A DNA stretch of 64,000 nucleotides from Saprospiraceae bacterium (GTDB lineage: Bacteria > Bacteroidota > Bacteroidia > Chitinophagales > Saprospiraceae). This document shows positions 25,751 through 34,998 of this stretch, one piece after another. The stretch is taken from NCBI GenBank assembly GCA_022844565.1, contig JALHLK010000015.1, forward strand, positions 35,841 through 99,840, given 5' to 3'. The notes under the pieces were generated by a model. It was not told where the DNA came from and did not search any database. It saw only the letters and a list, made by a program, of their open reading frames with translations. Position numbers and translations under genes: made by a program. Every line of letters starts with the position of its first letter. Within the stretch, counting starts at the first letter, position 1.

Positions 25751-26998
25751 TTAAGATCTTATCGCCTCTACAGGATCCATTGCAGCAGCTTTTCTTGCTG
25801 GGATAATTCCTGAAATAATTCCAACCAAGACGGAGGTAATCACACCAATTAGTAAGTTACCCAACGAAAGTGTCATTGGAAATGGTATAACTTGAGACAC
25901 TCCTGTTAGTATCAAGTATACCAAAGCAAGACCAATAATACCACCTAATAAACATAAAACAACAGATTCAATCAAAAATTCTAGTAAAACTACAGATGAT
26001 CTTGCACCAAGTGCTTTCTTGATTCCAATAATACTCGTCCTTTCTTTTACGGACACAAACATAATATTTGCGACGTTAAACATTCCAATAATGAGCGCAA
26101 ATAACCCAATAATAAATCCAGCAATATTTATTACACCAAAAACAGAATCTAAGACTTGAGCCAACATAGACAATTCATTTAAAACAAAATTATCATTCTC
26201 TAATGGCTTAAGTCTTCTATTCGCTCTTACAATACCGGTCAACTCGCTTTTTAATTCTTCTAAATTATCATCTTTTGCTTGCACAATAAGCATTTTGCCT
26301 ACCTGACTATTTTCGTTTGTGTTCACAAATCTTCTGATATTAGTATAAGAAATCCAAACAACTTCATCAAAATTAATAAAATTAAACATATTTTCACCTT
26401 CTGCCTTTAACACACCAATGACAGTGTAATCCTGACCAAATAGTTTAATTTTCTTATTGATTGGATCTAGGCTTCCAAACAATTCTGAAGCTATTTTATT
26501 GCCAACTATGATTCTATTGGATGCTGCATTAAATTCAGCTGGGGTGAAATGTCTACCTTTTTCAAACTCTAAATTTTGTATTTCTTGATATTCAAATGAG
26601 GAGCCCATAATAAAAGCATTATTAACGGCACTTGCCTTGAATTTTACTGTGCGACCTCCTGTAAATATGACAAATCCTGCATTTTTGGCCTTTTCAGATC
26701 TTTTTTTGATAACTTCATAATCTTTATATGAAGGATCCGGTCTTTTTAGATATTTCCAATAGTTTTGACTAGGGTCTTCATTCCAAGGCATTTTATCAAG
26801 ATAAACTACATCACTACCCAATTCATTGAATCCTTCTTTAATGTTGACAGCAAGGCTATCTACGGCTGATTTGACTGCAATAATGCAAAAGATACCAATA
26901 GTAACTCCTAGTAAGGATAGAAAGGTACGTAGTTTGTTACTCACCAAAGAATCTACAGCTTGCCTTACCGCTTCGTATAGTATTTTAAATATCGTCAT
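25751..26998 (-). CDS. MacB/FtsX-like ABC transporter permease
   Basis: A 415-residue inner membrane permease. One transmembrane helix near residues 22-45 (FLSLLGVTIGIFCIIAV) is followed by a periplasmic MacB_PCD domain (about 50-270, including GSDVVYLDKMPW) and the C-terminal FtsX domain with three helices (IAGFIIGLFALIIGMFNV, ESVVLCLLGGIIGLALV, LLIGVITSVLVGIISGI). The end IPARKAAAMDPVEAIRS is the classical MacB permease tail. No ATPase or membrane fusion gene is adjacent, so its partners are encoded elsewhere. Likely part of a tripartite efflux or lipoprotein-type export machine. Confidence 0.9.
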   Translation of the reverse strand: MTIFKILYEAVRQAVDSLVSNKLRTFLSLLGVTIGIFCIIAVKSAVDSLAVNIKEGFNELGSDVVYLDKMPWNEDPSQNYWKYLKRPDPSYKDYEVIKKRSEKAKNAGFVIFTGGRTVKFKASAVNNAFIMGSSFEYQEIQNLEFEKGRHFTPAEFNAASNRIIVGNKIASELFGSLDPINKKIKLFGQDYTVIGVLKAEGENMFNFINFDEVVWISYTNIRRFVNTNENSQVGKMLIVQAKDDNLEELKSELTGIVRANRRLKPLENDNFVLNELSMLAQVLDSVFGVINIAGFIIGLFALIIGMFNVANIMFVSVKERTSIIGIKKALGARSSVVLLEFLIESVVLCLLGGIIGLALVYLILTGVSQVIPFPMTLSLGNLLIGVITSVLVGIISGIIPARKAAAMDPVEAIRS

Positions 26999-27018
26999 TT
27001 ATAAAAAAATATTAAAGT

Positions 27019-27026
27019 CAAAGTTA
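27019..27026 (-). promoter_or_regulatory. -7 box for the MacB-like permease
   Basis: Minus-strand TAACTTTG, matching TAnnTTTG, ending 20 bp before the ATG at 26998. It implies the permease has its own promoter. Confidence 0.5.
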
Positions 27027-27133
27027 TAAAATTAAACAATGCTTTCTTTATTAAATCGATGAAAAGGCCTTTCTATTGGATTAATCGATGAAATCTGATG
27101 TGATCTTGTAAAGTAATAGTTCAAAAAATAGTT

Positions 27134-28234
27134 TTATTTTCTCTTTCGCTTACTATCCTTATAATCCATGAAAATAAATTCACCTAGACCTTGGAGACTG
27201 CTATAAAATGCTTTGCCACCATTAGCAGCAGTAAATTTATCAACAAATTGCACTAGATATGGATCTCGTGCAATCATAAAGGTAGTAATAGGAATATTCA
27301 GTTTTTTGCACTTAACAGCCAAACTCATAGTTCTGGTGAAAATAGTGCGATCAAGTCCCATACTATTTTTATAATACTTTTTACCTTTTTTGATACAGGT
27401 AGGTTTCCCGTCGGTGATCATCATGATCTGCTTATTTGGATTTTTACGTCTTTTGAGTATATCCAAGGCGAGTTCTACACCGGCTACCGTATTGGTATGA
27501 TATGGCCCAACTTGCAAGTAGGGCAAATCTTTTATCTCAATGCTCCATGCATCGTCACCAAATACAATGATATCTAATGTATCTTTTGGATATTTAGTAA
27601 TGATTAGTTCAGAGAGGGCCATTGCTACTTTTTTCGCTGGAGTGATCCTATCTTCGCCGTACAAAATCATAGAGTGTGATATATCGATCATAAGTACGGT
27701 ACTTGTCTGTGATTGCTCGTACTTTTCGTATACTGCGATGTCGTCTTGGGATATACTAAACTGTTCGATGCCGTGATTGATATGAGCGTTTTTTATGGTT
27801 TCGGTCATGGCTATGTTGTCCAGCTTGTCACCAAATTCGTAAGGTTTGATTTCACTTGTTGATTCGTCTCCTTGACCAGTGATTTTTGTATTGTGTTGCC
27901 CGCTTTTACTTCTTTTTACCTGATCAAAAATATCATCAAGTGCGTGTCTCCTCAATTGAGTTTCCATCTTAGAAGTCGGATTGAATCCAAGTGGACCGCG
28001 TTTTGTGTTACTTTCGATATATCCTTTGTCAATTAACTCTTGAATGAAGTCAGCCATGCCGTATTCTTCATTAGTAATCTTATACTGTTTGTCAATTTCA
28101 TTCAGCCAAGAAAGTGATTCGCTGACATCACCAGATGTATGGATTAAGAGCTCTTTAAAAATATCTAAAAGCCTATCAAAAATTGATTTTGATGGTTTAC
28201 CTGCGTTATTGTATTCAAATTGAAATCCAATCAT
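27134..28234 (-). CDS. VWA domain protein (von Willebrand type A)
   Basis: A 366-residue cytoplasmic protein. Residues 1-170 are helical with no motif I recognise; residues about 175-360 form a VWA domain with the MIDAS D184-x-S186-x-S188 in LMIDISHSM and MMITDGKPT further on. No signal peptide or membrane segment is seen. Related proteins usually pair with a MoxR-type or Mg-chelatase-like AAA+ ATPase as a metal- or protein-handling complex, but no such gene is adjacent here. It is separated from the upstream DUF937-OmpA gene by a strong terminator, so it needs its own promoter, which I could not identify. Confidence 0.86.
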   Translation of the reverse strand: MIGFQFEYNNAGKPSKSIFDRLLDIFKELLIHTSGDVSESLSWLNEIDKQYKITNEEYGMADFIQELIDKGYIESNTKRGPLGFNPTSKMETQLRRHALDDIFDQVKRSKSGQHNTKITGQGDESTSEIKPYEFGDKLDNIAMTETIKNAHINHGIEQFSISQDDIAVYEKYEQSQTSTVLMIDISHSMILYGEDRITPAKKVAMALSELIITKYPKDTLDIIVFGDDAWSIEIKDLPYLQVGPYHTNTVAGVELALDILKRRKNPNKQIMMITDGKPTCIKKGKKYYKNSMGLDRTIFTRTMSLAVKCKKLNIPITTFMIARDPYLVQFVDKFTAANGGKAFYSSLQGLGEFIFMDYKDSKRKRK

Positions 28235-28254
28235 GTTGGTCTATTATTTATATT

Positions 28255-28289
28255 ATAAACAAAAAAGGCAGCCAATATGTTGACTGCCT
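28255..28289 (-). terminator. Rho-independent terminator after the DUF937-OmpA gene
   Basis: On the minus strand AGGCAGTCAA (28289-28280) pairs with TTGGCTGCCT (28275-28266), nine of ten positions, followed by TTTTTTG. It begins 28 bp after the stop of the 28317 gene. Confidence 0.85.
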
Positions 28290-28316
28290 CTAGATATTAT
28301 TCTAATAAACCAAATA

Positions 28317-29606
28317 TTAGTTATGAACTTTAAGTTCGATTCTTCTATTTTTGGCTTTACCTTCTGCTGTTGCGTTGTCTGCTACAGGTTGATCTTGACC
28401 AAATCCTGCTGAAGTTAATCTTGCTTGATCGATACTACCTTTACCAATTAATCTCATCATTACAGCCATTGCTCTAGCTTCAGATAGTTTTTTATTTGCA
28501 GCAGCATCACCTGAGTTGTCAGTATGACCTTGTACATCAATTTTCACACTAGGATATGCCTTTAATAATGCAGCTAAATTATCAACTTCAGATTGTCCTT
28601 CTTTAGATAATTCTGCAGAACCAGATGCAAAGTTTACATTTTTGATAGTAAACATGGGGTCGCCACTGAATCCACCGTTGATATAAGAATTTATTTGATC
28701 AGGTGCAGATCCCGCTTCAACCGTTAAAGCATCATACGCTTTTTTACCCACTGAGTCCACTTGTGAGAATGCAGATTTCAACATATCTCCTATTGCATTT
28801 GCAGCATTAGTAGTAACATCAGCAGCACTTGCAGCAGATTCTGCAGCGGCATCAGTAACTGAGGTTGCCGTTTCTTCTATTTTTTTGCTACATCCTTTTT
28901 GTGTTAAAAACCAAATAAGACCAGCACCTACTAACAATGGTAATAACCATTTAAGAAGACTGTTACTTCCACCTCCTGACGCAGATGTTGTCGAAGCGGC
29001 ACTAGCTACTTTTTTAGCAGCATCAGAAGCAGAAGATATTGAAGCTTGGACTGATTCTTTTGCACCCCCAAACATATCAGCCATACCAAGTAAACTACCC
29101 ATTCCAGCTGGAAGAGCTTTTGCTACGTGATCTTTTTGCCCCATAAGAAGATCAGTTAAGAATCCTAGACCTTTGCCTTTTACTTGATTACCGATAACTC
29201 CCATTAAAAGTGGAGCTGCCATTTTGAATAAAGAAGATGAAGAACCTGATTTTAGTCCAGAAACTTTGGCAATTAAGTCAATAACACCACTTGATTTACT
29301 GCCTAATAAACTTTCAACGATTCCTCCACCATTATTCATAAGGCTATTTACAGCGCTTTCGCCACCTCCAAAAAGACCTGCAACATTTGAAAGACTACCT
29401 AAGTCCAACTTTCCAATCATATCCATGATTCCGTTACCACCCTCTGGATTAGAAGCTTTACCTATTAAACCTCCTAATAATGTTGGCATAATTCCACCTA
29501 ATGCAGATTGTATTCCACCCTCTGATTCTCCTAAGTAACTACTTGCTTGTTTAACAAGTTGAACGGATACTTGTTCTTTCACCAAGTCTAAAAGATTGAT
29601 TGACAT
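28317..29606 (-). CDS. DUF937 and OmpA domain protein
   Basis: A 429-residue protein with three parts. Residues 1-160 are a DUF937 domain rich in Gly/Leu (GGIQSALGGIMPTLLGGLIG). Residues 217-235 are a membrane helix (LLKWLLPLLVGAGLIWFLT). An Ala-rich linker leads to a C-terminal OmpA domain (about 310-428) with VDVQGHTDNSG-like IDVQGHTDNSGDAAANKK and KAKNRRIELKV, the peptidoglycan-binding motifs. The topology suggests an inner membrane anchor with the OmpA domain in the periplasm; no signal peptide is present. A good terminator follows it. Function in the family is not established. Confidence 0.88.
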   Translation of the reverse strand: MSINLLDLVKEQVSVQLVKQASSYLGESEGGIQSALGGIMPTLLGGLIGKASNPEGGNGIMDMIGKLDLGSLSNVAGLFGGGESAVNSLMNNGGGIVESLLGSKSSGVIDLIAKVSGLKSGSSSSLFKMAAPLLMGVIGNQVKGKGLGFLTDLLMGQKDHVAKALPAGMGSLLGMADMFGGAKESVQASISSASDAAKKVASAASTTSASGGGSNSLLKWLLPLLVGAGLIWFLTQKGCSKKIEETATSVTDAAAESAASAADVTTNAANAIGDMLKSAFSQVDSVGKKAYDALTVEAGSAPDQINSYINGGFSGDPMFTIKNVNFASGSAELSKEGQSEVDNLAALLKAYPSVKIDVQGHTDNSGDAAANKKLSEARAMAVMMRLIGKGSIDQARLTSAGFGQDQPVADNATAEGKAKNRRIELKVHN

Positions 29607-29824
29607 GTTTAATTAATTTTAATTGTTAAAAATATTGGTTAAGATCGAATAAATGTAAATATAATTTATACATAAAAAACAAAATTGCTATTAATAAATT
29701 ATGAAGTATTTAATAATTTAAAATTGTTTATTTCTATACTAACCACGATTCAGACGAAGATTGTAAAATTTGGTCACTTTTAAAAATTTGAATACCATAA
29801 TAAACGTTTTATTGGATTAAAACT

Positions 29825-29832
29825 TAACTTTG
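29825..29832 (+). promoter_or_regulatory. -7 box for the nuclease-helicase gene
   Basis: TAACTTTG matches TAnnTTTG and lies 49 bp before the ATG at 29882. No -33 TTG at standard spacing. The rest of the 29607-29881 gap is AT-rich with nothing else recognised. Confidence 0.4.
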
Positions 29833-29881
29833 TTATTAGAAGATTTTATGACCGAGATTCTTTACCATCTAATTTAAATAA

Positions 29882-32800
29882 ATGTTTTCCAGTAACTTAA
29901 TTGACCAGCTTTTTTCATTTAAAAATGTAATCAATACAGATATTGTTCCCGAAAGTAATCATAAAGAACTTTTAAAAATTCATTACAAAAATTATGAACT
30001 CTTTTATGAGATCTTGACAGATGAATTTAGTGCTAATTTTACGACATTATTTACAAGGGTATCCTATGTTGCATCTTTAAAAATTTGGCCTAAAGGGCTG
30101 GTAAAGTTGGCCCATCTAATCAGGAAAAGTAATGAGGTTGAGGAATTGCCTAATGAAGTGATAGATGCTTTAGTTGGCATTATTCCTGATTATATAAAAT
30201 GGCATATTGAAGCTGTATGTGATGAAGATAGTGAGCACATTGTCATACCATCCATACTTTTGAGTTTTTTTAGTCCAGAAAGATTTGATAAAATTGGTTA
30301 TCACCCTATAATAGAAGGATTACTGATTGATGTAGATATAGAGGAGAAACTATTAACTTTTTTACCTAAACAAGCTGATGAAGCAACGGTTAAAGTCTTG
30401 TATAATGTAGAGGATACCAATGAGATATTTACAAAAGCAATAGAAAGTGTGATCACGTATATGGCTTATCCGATCCCTTTAAATTTGGTAGATGTGGATG
30501 TCTTAACAGAAGAAAGATGGCTGCCAAAAGCTTTTATCCTTTTTCCAGATTACTTGGTAGATGTTACGACTGTTGCTTCGGTACACAACGATAGTTTTAC
30601 ATCTCCATGGTTATTTATGCTATCAAAGTTTAAACCAAAGGCACTTAGTGATACGATTTTAGTGGGTAATGTGGCTAACTATTTTTTAGACCTTTTAGTA
30701 AAAGATAAAGATGCAATTTACAAAGATCAAGTACGACCAATATTCAATTTAGATCCTTTGCAGTGGGCCATTTTTGATGATGAGACAGTAAAAATAGCAT
30801 TAAATAATCTAAAAGTTCATTTTGATAATCTCAAAAGGGTAGTTAATCAAGATTTTGAAAAGTTTAATATCACCACGGGTAAAATATATTTAGAACCTTC
30901 TTTTTATTGTAAAGAATATGGCATACAGGGAAGACTTGACCTTTTCCACATCAATGATGATCGCACAAAAGCAGAAATTATAGAACTCAAGAGTGGCAAA
31001 ATATTTAAGCCCAACGCTTACGGTATCAATCATTCACATTATTCACAAACGTTGTTGTATGACATTATCATAAAGTCTGTATATCGAAATCGATTAAAGT
31101 CCACCAACTTTATACTCTACAGCCAGCTTGAAAAAGACAACCTAAAATTGGCTCCGGCAGGTAGTCGCACAATCAATGAATTATTGAAAATTAGAAATGA
31201 AATTGTTCTTATTGAGCATGCCATAGTTTTTGACGAAAGTGTGATTCCAAAAGTTTTTAAATATCTGAATTCCAATAATTTTCCTAATCTAAAAGGATTT
31301 AGTTTAACAGACTTAAAGGAGTTTGAGGGTGTTTATAGCTCATTGAGGTCATTTGAAAAGGTATATTTTTCACAATATTCTAAGTTTATAGCGAATGAAC
31401 ATTTATTGGCAAAAACGGGTGAACATGGGATATCTAGGTCAAATGGGCTTAGTGGGCTTTGGTTGGAGTCGATTGATGAAAAGATTGATCGTTTTGCGAT
31501 ACTCAATCATTTGGTTATTATCAAAAATGCCTCCGATGAGTTATTTCCCACGATGACTTTACAAAAGACAAGTATCACTGCACAGCTTTCCAACTTCAGG
31601 GTTGGGGATATTGCTGTGTTGTACCCATACACTACGCGTAAAGGAGATGTCTTACATCATGAAATATTTAAGTGTACCATATTGTCTTTTGATAAGGATT
31701 TAATCACCATTAGAATGCGTCACCCACAAATCAACCACCATATCTTTAGAGCCAACCAATTTTGGCATATCGAAGAAGATGTTTTGGATAGTTCATTTAG
31801 GCATATGTACAGGGGGTTATTTGATTTTGCGAGTGTACATGTAGAGAAAAGAAATATATTATTAGGCTTACAAAGACCTGAATTTAATGATCAAGATGTG
31901 ACTACAGATATGGATGGCACATTGACTACAGAACAAAAATCTATTATCCGTCGGATAGTGCAGACTAATGACTATTTATTGTTATGGGGCCCTCCAGGTA
32001 CGGGTAAAACAAGTCAAATCATCAAAAATGTAGCAAAGGCACTATATGAAGTGCAGCCAAAAGCGGTCTTATACCTCGCCTATACTAATCGAGCAGTGGA
32101 TGAGATATGCGATGCTTTAAGCGATGCTGGATTAAAAAATTCGTTCATTCGGATCGGATCAAAACATGCTATTGATAGTAAATACGAAGAAAACCTATTG
32201 GATGTACAAATTGCACAATGCAAAACTAGAAGTGAAATAATTCAGAAAATAAAAAATTGTAAGATCGTAGTATCGACCATCTCTTCTTTATCGGGCAAAC
32301 TTGAATTGTTTGATCTACTTTCTATTCACACAGCCATAGTAGATGAGGCATCACAAATTTTAGAACCTTCTATTATTGGTATTTTAGCAAGGTTTGAAAG
32401 GTTTATTCTTATTGGTGATCATAAACAATTGCCTGCAGTAGTGACACAACGCAAGTCAAATTTAAAAATCAATGATCCCGAGTTGAACGGTATCGGTGTG
32501 AAAGATTTGTCAATGTCTTATTTTGAACGTTTATTGTTACAATGTCAAAATAATAACTGGTTGCATGCTGTCGAAATACTTTCTCAGCAAGGACGGATGC
32601 ATGTAGACATTATGGGTTTTGTAAGTAAAACATTCTATGCTAATAAGCTCAAACCGATCCCAACATTAAAAAGATTGACACAGCCAATAGACACTGACTT
32701 ATATCCGCATTCGATTTTGAAAGACAGGTTGGTGTACATTGCTTCTAAGAGCGAGCAACGATCCAATTGGAAGACCAATCATGACGAAGCACAAAAAGTA

Positions 32801-33187
32801 ATACAAATAATCAATACCATAAAAGAACAGTACCAAGCCAATGGAAAATTAATATCGGCCAATACTATAGGTGTAATAACCCCTTACAGAGCTCAAATTG
32901 CCCTTATTAAATCATTATTACCTGCTGATTCCTTGATCTCGGTAGATACGGTGGAGCGATACCAAGGCAGTGCTCGAGATATCATAATATTTAGTACATG
33001 CACCAGCACGCAGACACAGTTAGAGCGATTGGTCTCTAAATCTCATGACGGTATTGATCGAAAATTGAATGTTGCCATCACGCGAGCCCGAGAGTTTTTT
33101 ATTTTGATTGGTAATGAAGAGATTTTATCACAAGATTCAACTTACAAACAATTGATTAGTGCATCGGGTAGAGTAATGTTGGAATAA
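29882..33187 (+). CDS. Dna2-like nuclease-helicase (PD-(D/E)XK plus SF1B helicase)
   Basis: An 1101-residue cytoplasmic protein. The first 300 residues have no motif I recognise. A Cas4/Dna2-type nuclease domain follows, with D353 (GRLDLF) and E368-x-K370 (IIELKSGK), then YSQTLLYDIII as the Q-x-x-x-Y helix. Helicase motifs of the Upf1/Dna2 group come next: Walker A K709 (WGPPGTGKT), D821/E822 in VDEASQILEP, LIGDHKQLPAVV, and near the end VDTVERYQGSARDIIIFS and NVAITRAREFFILIG. No Fe-S cysteine cluster is apparent. Likely DNA end processing or repair; a phage-defence role is possible but no defence partner is adjacent. It appears monocistronic. Confidence 0.86.
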   Translation: MFSSNLIDQLFSFKNVINTDIVPESNHKELLKIHYKNYELFYEILTDEFSANFTTLFTRVSYVASLKIWPKGLVKLAHLIRKSNEVEELPNEVIDALVGIIPDYIKWHIEAVCDEDSEHIVIPSILLSFFSPERFDKIGYHPIIEGLLIDVDIEEKLLTFLPKQADEATVKVLYNVEDTNEIFTKAIESVITYMAYPIPLNLVDVDVLTEERWLPKAFILFPDYLVDVTTVASVHNDSFTSPWLFMLSKFKPKALSDTILVGNVANYFLDLLVKDKDAIYKDQVRPIFNLDPLQWAIFDDETVKIALNNLKVHFDNLKRVVNQDFEKFNITTGKIYLEPSFYCKEYGIQGRLDLFHINDDRTKAEIIELKSGKIFKPNAYGINHSHYSQTLLYDIIIKSVYRNRLKSTNFILYSQLEKDNLKLAPAGSRTINELLKIRNEIVLIEHAIVFDESVIPKVFKYLNSNNFPNLKGFSLTDLKEFEGVYSSLRSFEKVYFSQYSKFIANEHLLAKTGEHGISRSNGLSGLWLESIDEKIDRFAILNHLVIIKNASDELFPTMTLQKTSITAQLSNFRVGDIAVLYPYTTRKGDVLHHEIFKCTILSFDKDLITIRMRHPQINHHIFRANQFWHIEEDVLDSSFRHMYRGLFDFASVHVEKRNILLGLQRPEFNDQDVTTDMDGTLTTEQKSIIRRIVQTNDYLLLWGPPGTGKTSQIIKNVAKALYEVQPKAVLYLAYTNRAVDEICDALSDAGLKNSFIRIGSKHAIDSKYEENLLDVQIAQCKTRSEIIQKIKNCKIVVSTISSLSGKLELFDLLSIHTAIVDEASQILEPSIIGILARFERFILIGDHKQLPAVVTQRKSNLKINDPELNGIGVKDLSMSYFERLLLQCQNNNWLHAVEILSQQGRMHVDIMGFVSKTFYANKLKPIPTLKRLTQPIDTDLYPHSILKDRLVYIASKSEQRSNWKTNHDEAQKVIQIINTIKEQYQANGKLISANTIGVITPYRAQIALIKSLLPADSLISVDTVERYQGSARDIIIFSTCTSTQTQLERLVSKSHDGIDRKLNVAITRAREFFILIGNEEILSQDSTYKQLISASGRVMLE

Positions 33188-33261
33188 AAAGTTAGCTTTT
33201 TTAATTTTTTCGGTTCAATTGCAAATTTTTTAAGGCTAATAGCTAAAAGCTCATTTCTTCA

Positions 33262-34302
33262 TTATTTTTTTAATACCAAAACTCCATCTTCAAATACACT
33301 CCCGATCAATACCGTATTTTGATACACGGCAGCAACAGTTGATCCTGAAAATTGAGCTCCGTCACTGACATAAAAGTCCGATATTTGCGGTTTTTCTGGA
33401 TTGTCAAAATTTATTTTTATGATATGAGAAGGACTCAGATTCTTCTTATCTTTTGAATGTTTTAAAAATTTCAACAATTTTGGATGGGCACCTACCCACA
33501 AGTTGCCATCAGCATCCCATTCTAGGTTGTCAACACCTGTATTGCACTTTAGGGTCTGGATTTTTGTAAATGGGTTTAGATTGTATAGGTAAATATTACC
33601 ATCAGTAGGGGAGGCTATCAACAATTTTTTACGTACCTCATCGATTGTAATTCCATTGGCATATCGAATACCTGTGTCTAATAATTTTACATCTTGACCA
33701 TCAAAATATCCCACACTACCCGTACCTATCAAGAGTAGGTCCTCGATGGTTGCTTTTGTGCCATCATTTTTGTCATGGTCATTGGTAAAATAAAAGCTTC
33801 GCTTGCCAGTTGCTACCACGTCATTTGGCCTCTGTATCAGTTCATGTTTGATTGTTTCCGAGTGGGTTAATGTGGAGTCTGAATATTTGAAAATCTCAAT
33901 GGAGTGCCCAGAACTGCGATGATTTACTACGAATACCCATTTTGAACTATCTACCGGGTCTATAAAAAGAGAAATGCCATGTGGCCTGAAATCTTTTTGA
34001 TCAAAGGTTTGGGTCATATCAATGTACGTGGCAGGGGAGTTTTTGAAATCCAAAAGATAAATGGCTCCTTTGACGGGGTCTCCGCTTGCAACTTTTCTTC
34101 TATCACACGATGATACAATGGCAAGTCCAGTTTCATGATCAATGGTGATATCTTCCGCACCAACCATACCAGTTATTATTTCAAGTTTGCCGGAATTAGT
34201 ATTGGTTAACTTTCTGAAAATACCACCATAATATAAAGTTCTCAAAAGGATTAGTACTAAAACTAACAGTAAGAATAAGAGGACTTTAGGTATAAATTTC
34301 AT
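33262..34302 (-). CDS. Paraoxonase/arylesterase-like six-bladed propeller, membrane-anchored
   Basis: A 346-residue protein with an N-terminal hydrophobic anchor (residues 5-24) and a calcium-type beta-propeller. The PON pattern is visible blade by blade: GAEDITID (acidic Ca ligands), FRPHGISLF (the active-site His region), QRPNDVVAT, YANGITIDE and GVDNLEWDADGNLWVG (Asp-Asn ligands), ending with GSVFEDGVLVLKK. Eukaryotic paraoxonases hydrolyse lactones and aryl esters; bacterial homologues often act as lactonases. The substrate here is not known. It is convergent with the nuclease-helicase gene and 29 bp downstream of the Uma2 gene, so the two may be co-transcribed. Confidence 0.84.
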   Translation of the reverse strand: MKFIPKVLLFLLLVLVLILLRTLYYGGIFRKLTNTNSGKLEIITGMVGAEDITIDHETGLAIVSSCDRRKVASGDPVKGAIYLLDFKNSPATYIDMTQTFDQKDFRPHGISLFIDPVDSSKWVFVVNHRSSGHSIEIFKYSDSTLTHSETIKHELIQRPNDVVATGKRSFYFTNDHDKNDGTKATIEDLLLIGTGSVGYFDGQDVKLLDTGIRYANGITIDEVRKKLLIASPTDGNIYLYNLNPFTKIQTLKCNTGVDNLEWDADGNLWVGAHPKLLKFLKHSKDKKNLSPSHIIKINFDNPEKPQISDFYVSDGAQFSGSTVAAVYQNTVLIGSVFEDGVLVLKK

Positions 34303-34331
34303 TTGTATTTTTTTTATTGTTGTACCGTTAT

Positions 34332-34943
34332 TTACCCCGTAATCTCAAAAATTTCCTTCAAATCAATCTCCAAACCTTCCAAAGTATTGCTAAAAGCGAT
34401 ATCATCACCTACATAGGTTGTGATTCTTTTGTATTTATCTTCTTTCAAAACGAAAACCTCTACTGTATGATTCCGAGGTTCCACTATCCAATATTCTTTC
34501 ACACCTGATTCTTCATAAAGATCAAACTTGAGTTGAATATCTTTTTTGGTTGTAAAAGGTGAGACGATTTCAATAATCCAATCAGGAGCTCCAAAACAAC
34601 CTCTTTCTTTAATGATTTCTGGATTGCAAATGACCACGATATCAGGCTGTACTACTCTGTCAGACTGCATGAATGTCTTTCCTTTTACTGGTAAAATTAC
34701 ATCGAAAGGGGCGTCATAAAATTTACAATTCTTTCCTTTTAAATATGTGAATAGAGCACCACACAGATTTCTAGATATGTCTTGGTGATAGGTATTAGGA
34801 GCAGGACTCATTTTGAAAATCTTCCCTCTGATTATTTCCACCATTTCTTCAAATGAAAATTTTAAATAGTCAGCATAAGTATAATTTTCTCTGTATGCTA
34901 AGCCCACATCTAAGGCAGAATCATGTAAAACATCTTTTTCCAT
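34332..34943 (-). CDS. Uma2 family (DUF820) restriction-endonuclease-fold protein
   Basis: A 203-residue PD-(D/E)XK-fold protein. The family core is visible: SPAPNTYHQDISRNL, VVQPDIVVICNPEII with the first Asp, APDWIIEIVSPFT with the Glu, and the KFDLYEESGVKEYWIVEP block. Uma2 proteins are very frequent in cyanobacteria and in some Bacteroidota, and their role is unproven; a nuclease activity is predicted only. It sits between the ABC ATPase and the PON-like gene on the same strand, with its own -7 box 16 bp upstream of the ATG. Confidence 0.88.
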   Translation of the reverse strand: MEKDVLHDSALDVGLAYRENYTYADYLKFSFEEMVEIIRGKIFKMSPAPNTYHQDISRNLCGALFTYLKGKNCKFYDAPFDVILPVKGKTFMQSDRVVQPDIVVICNPEIIKERGCFGAPDWIIEIVSPFTTKKDIQLKFDLYEESGVKEYWIVEPRNHTVEVFVLKEDKYKRITTYVGDDIAFSNTLEGLEIDLKEIFEITG

Positions 34944-34959
34944 ATCAAAAAGTATAAGA

Positions 34960-34967
34960 CAAAAATA
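34960..34967 (-). promoter_or_regulatory. -7 box for the Uma2 gene
   Basis: Minus-strand TATTTTTG matches TAnnTTTG and ends 16 bp before the ATG at 34943. A T-rich stretch just upstream may also end transcripts from the ABC operon. Confidence 0.4.
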
Positions 34968-34998
34968 GTCTTTTTTTTTAATATTGACACCTTAAATA

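Noticed and set aside
29882..33187. Cas4-like nuclease domain as a sign of a CRISPR locus
   Set aside because: No cas1/cas2, no repeats and no Cas4 cysteine cluster; the nuclease is fused to an SF1B helicase as in Dna2-like proteins.
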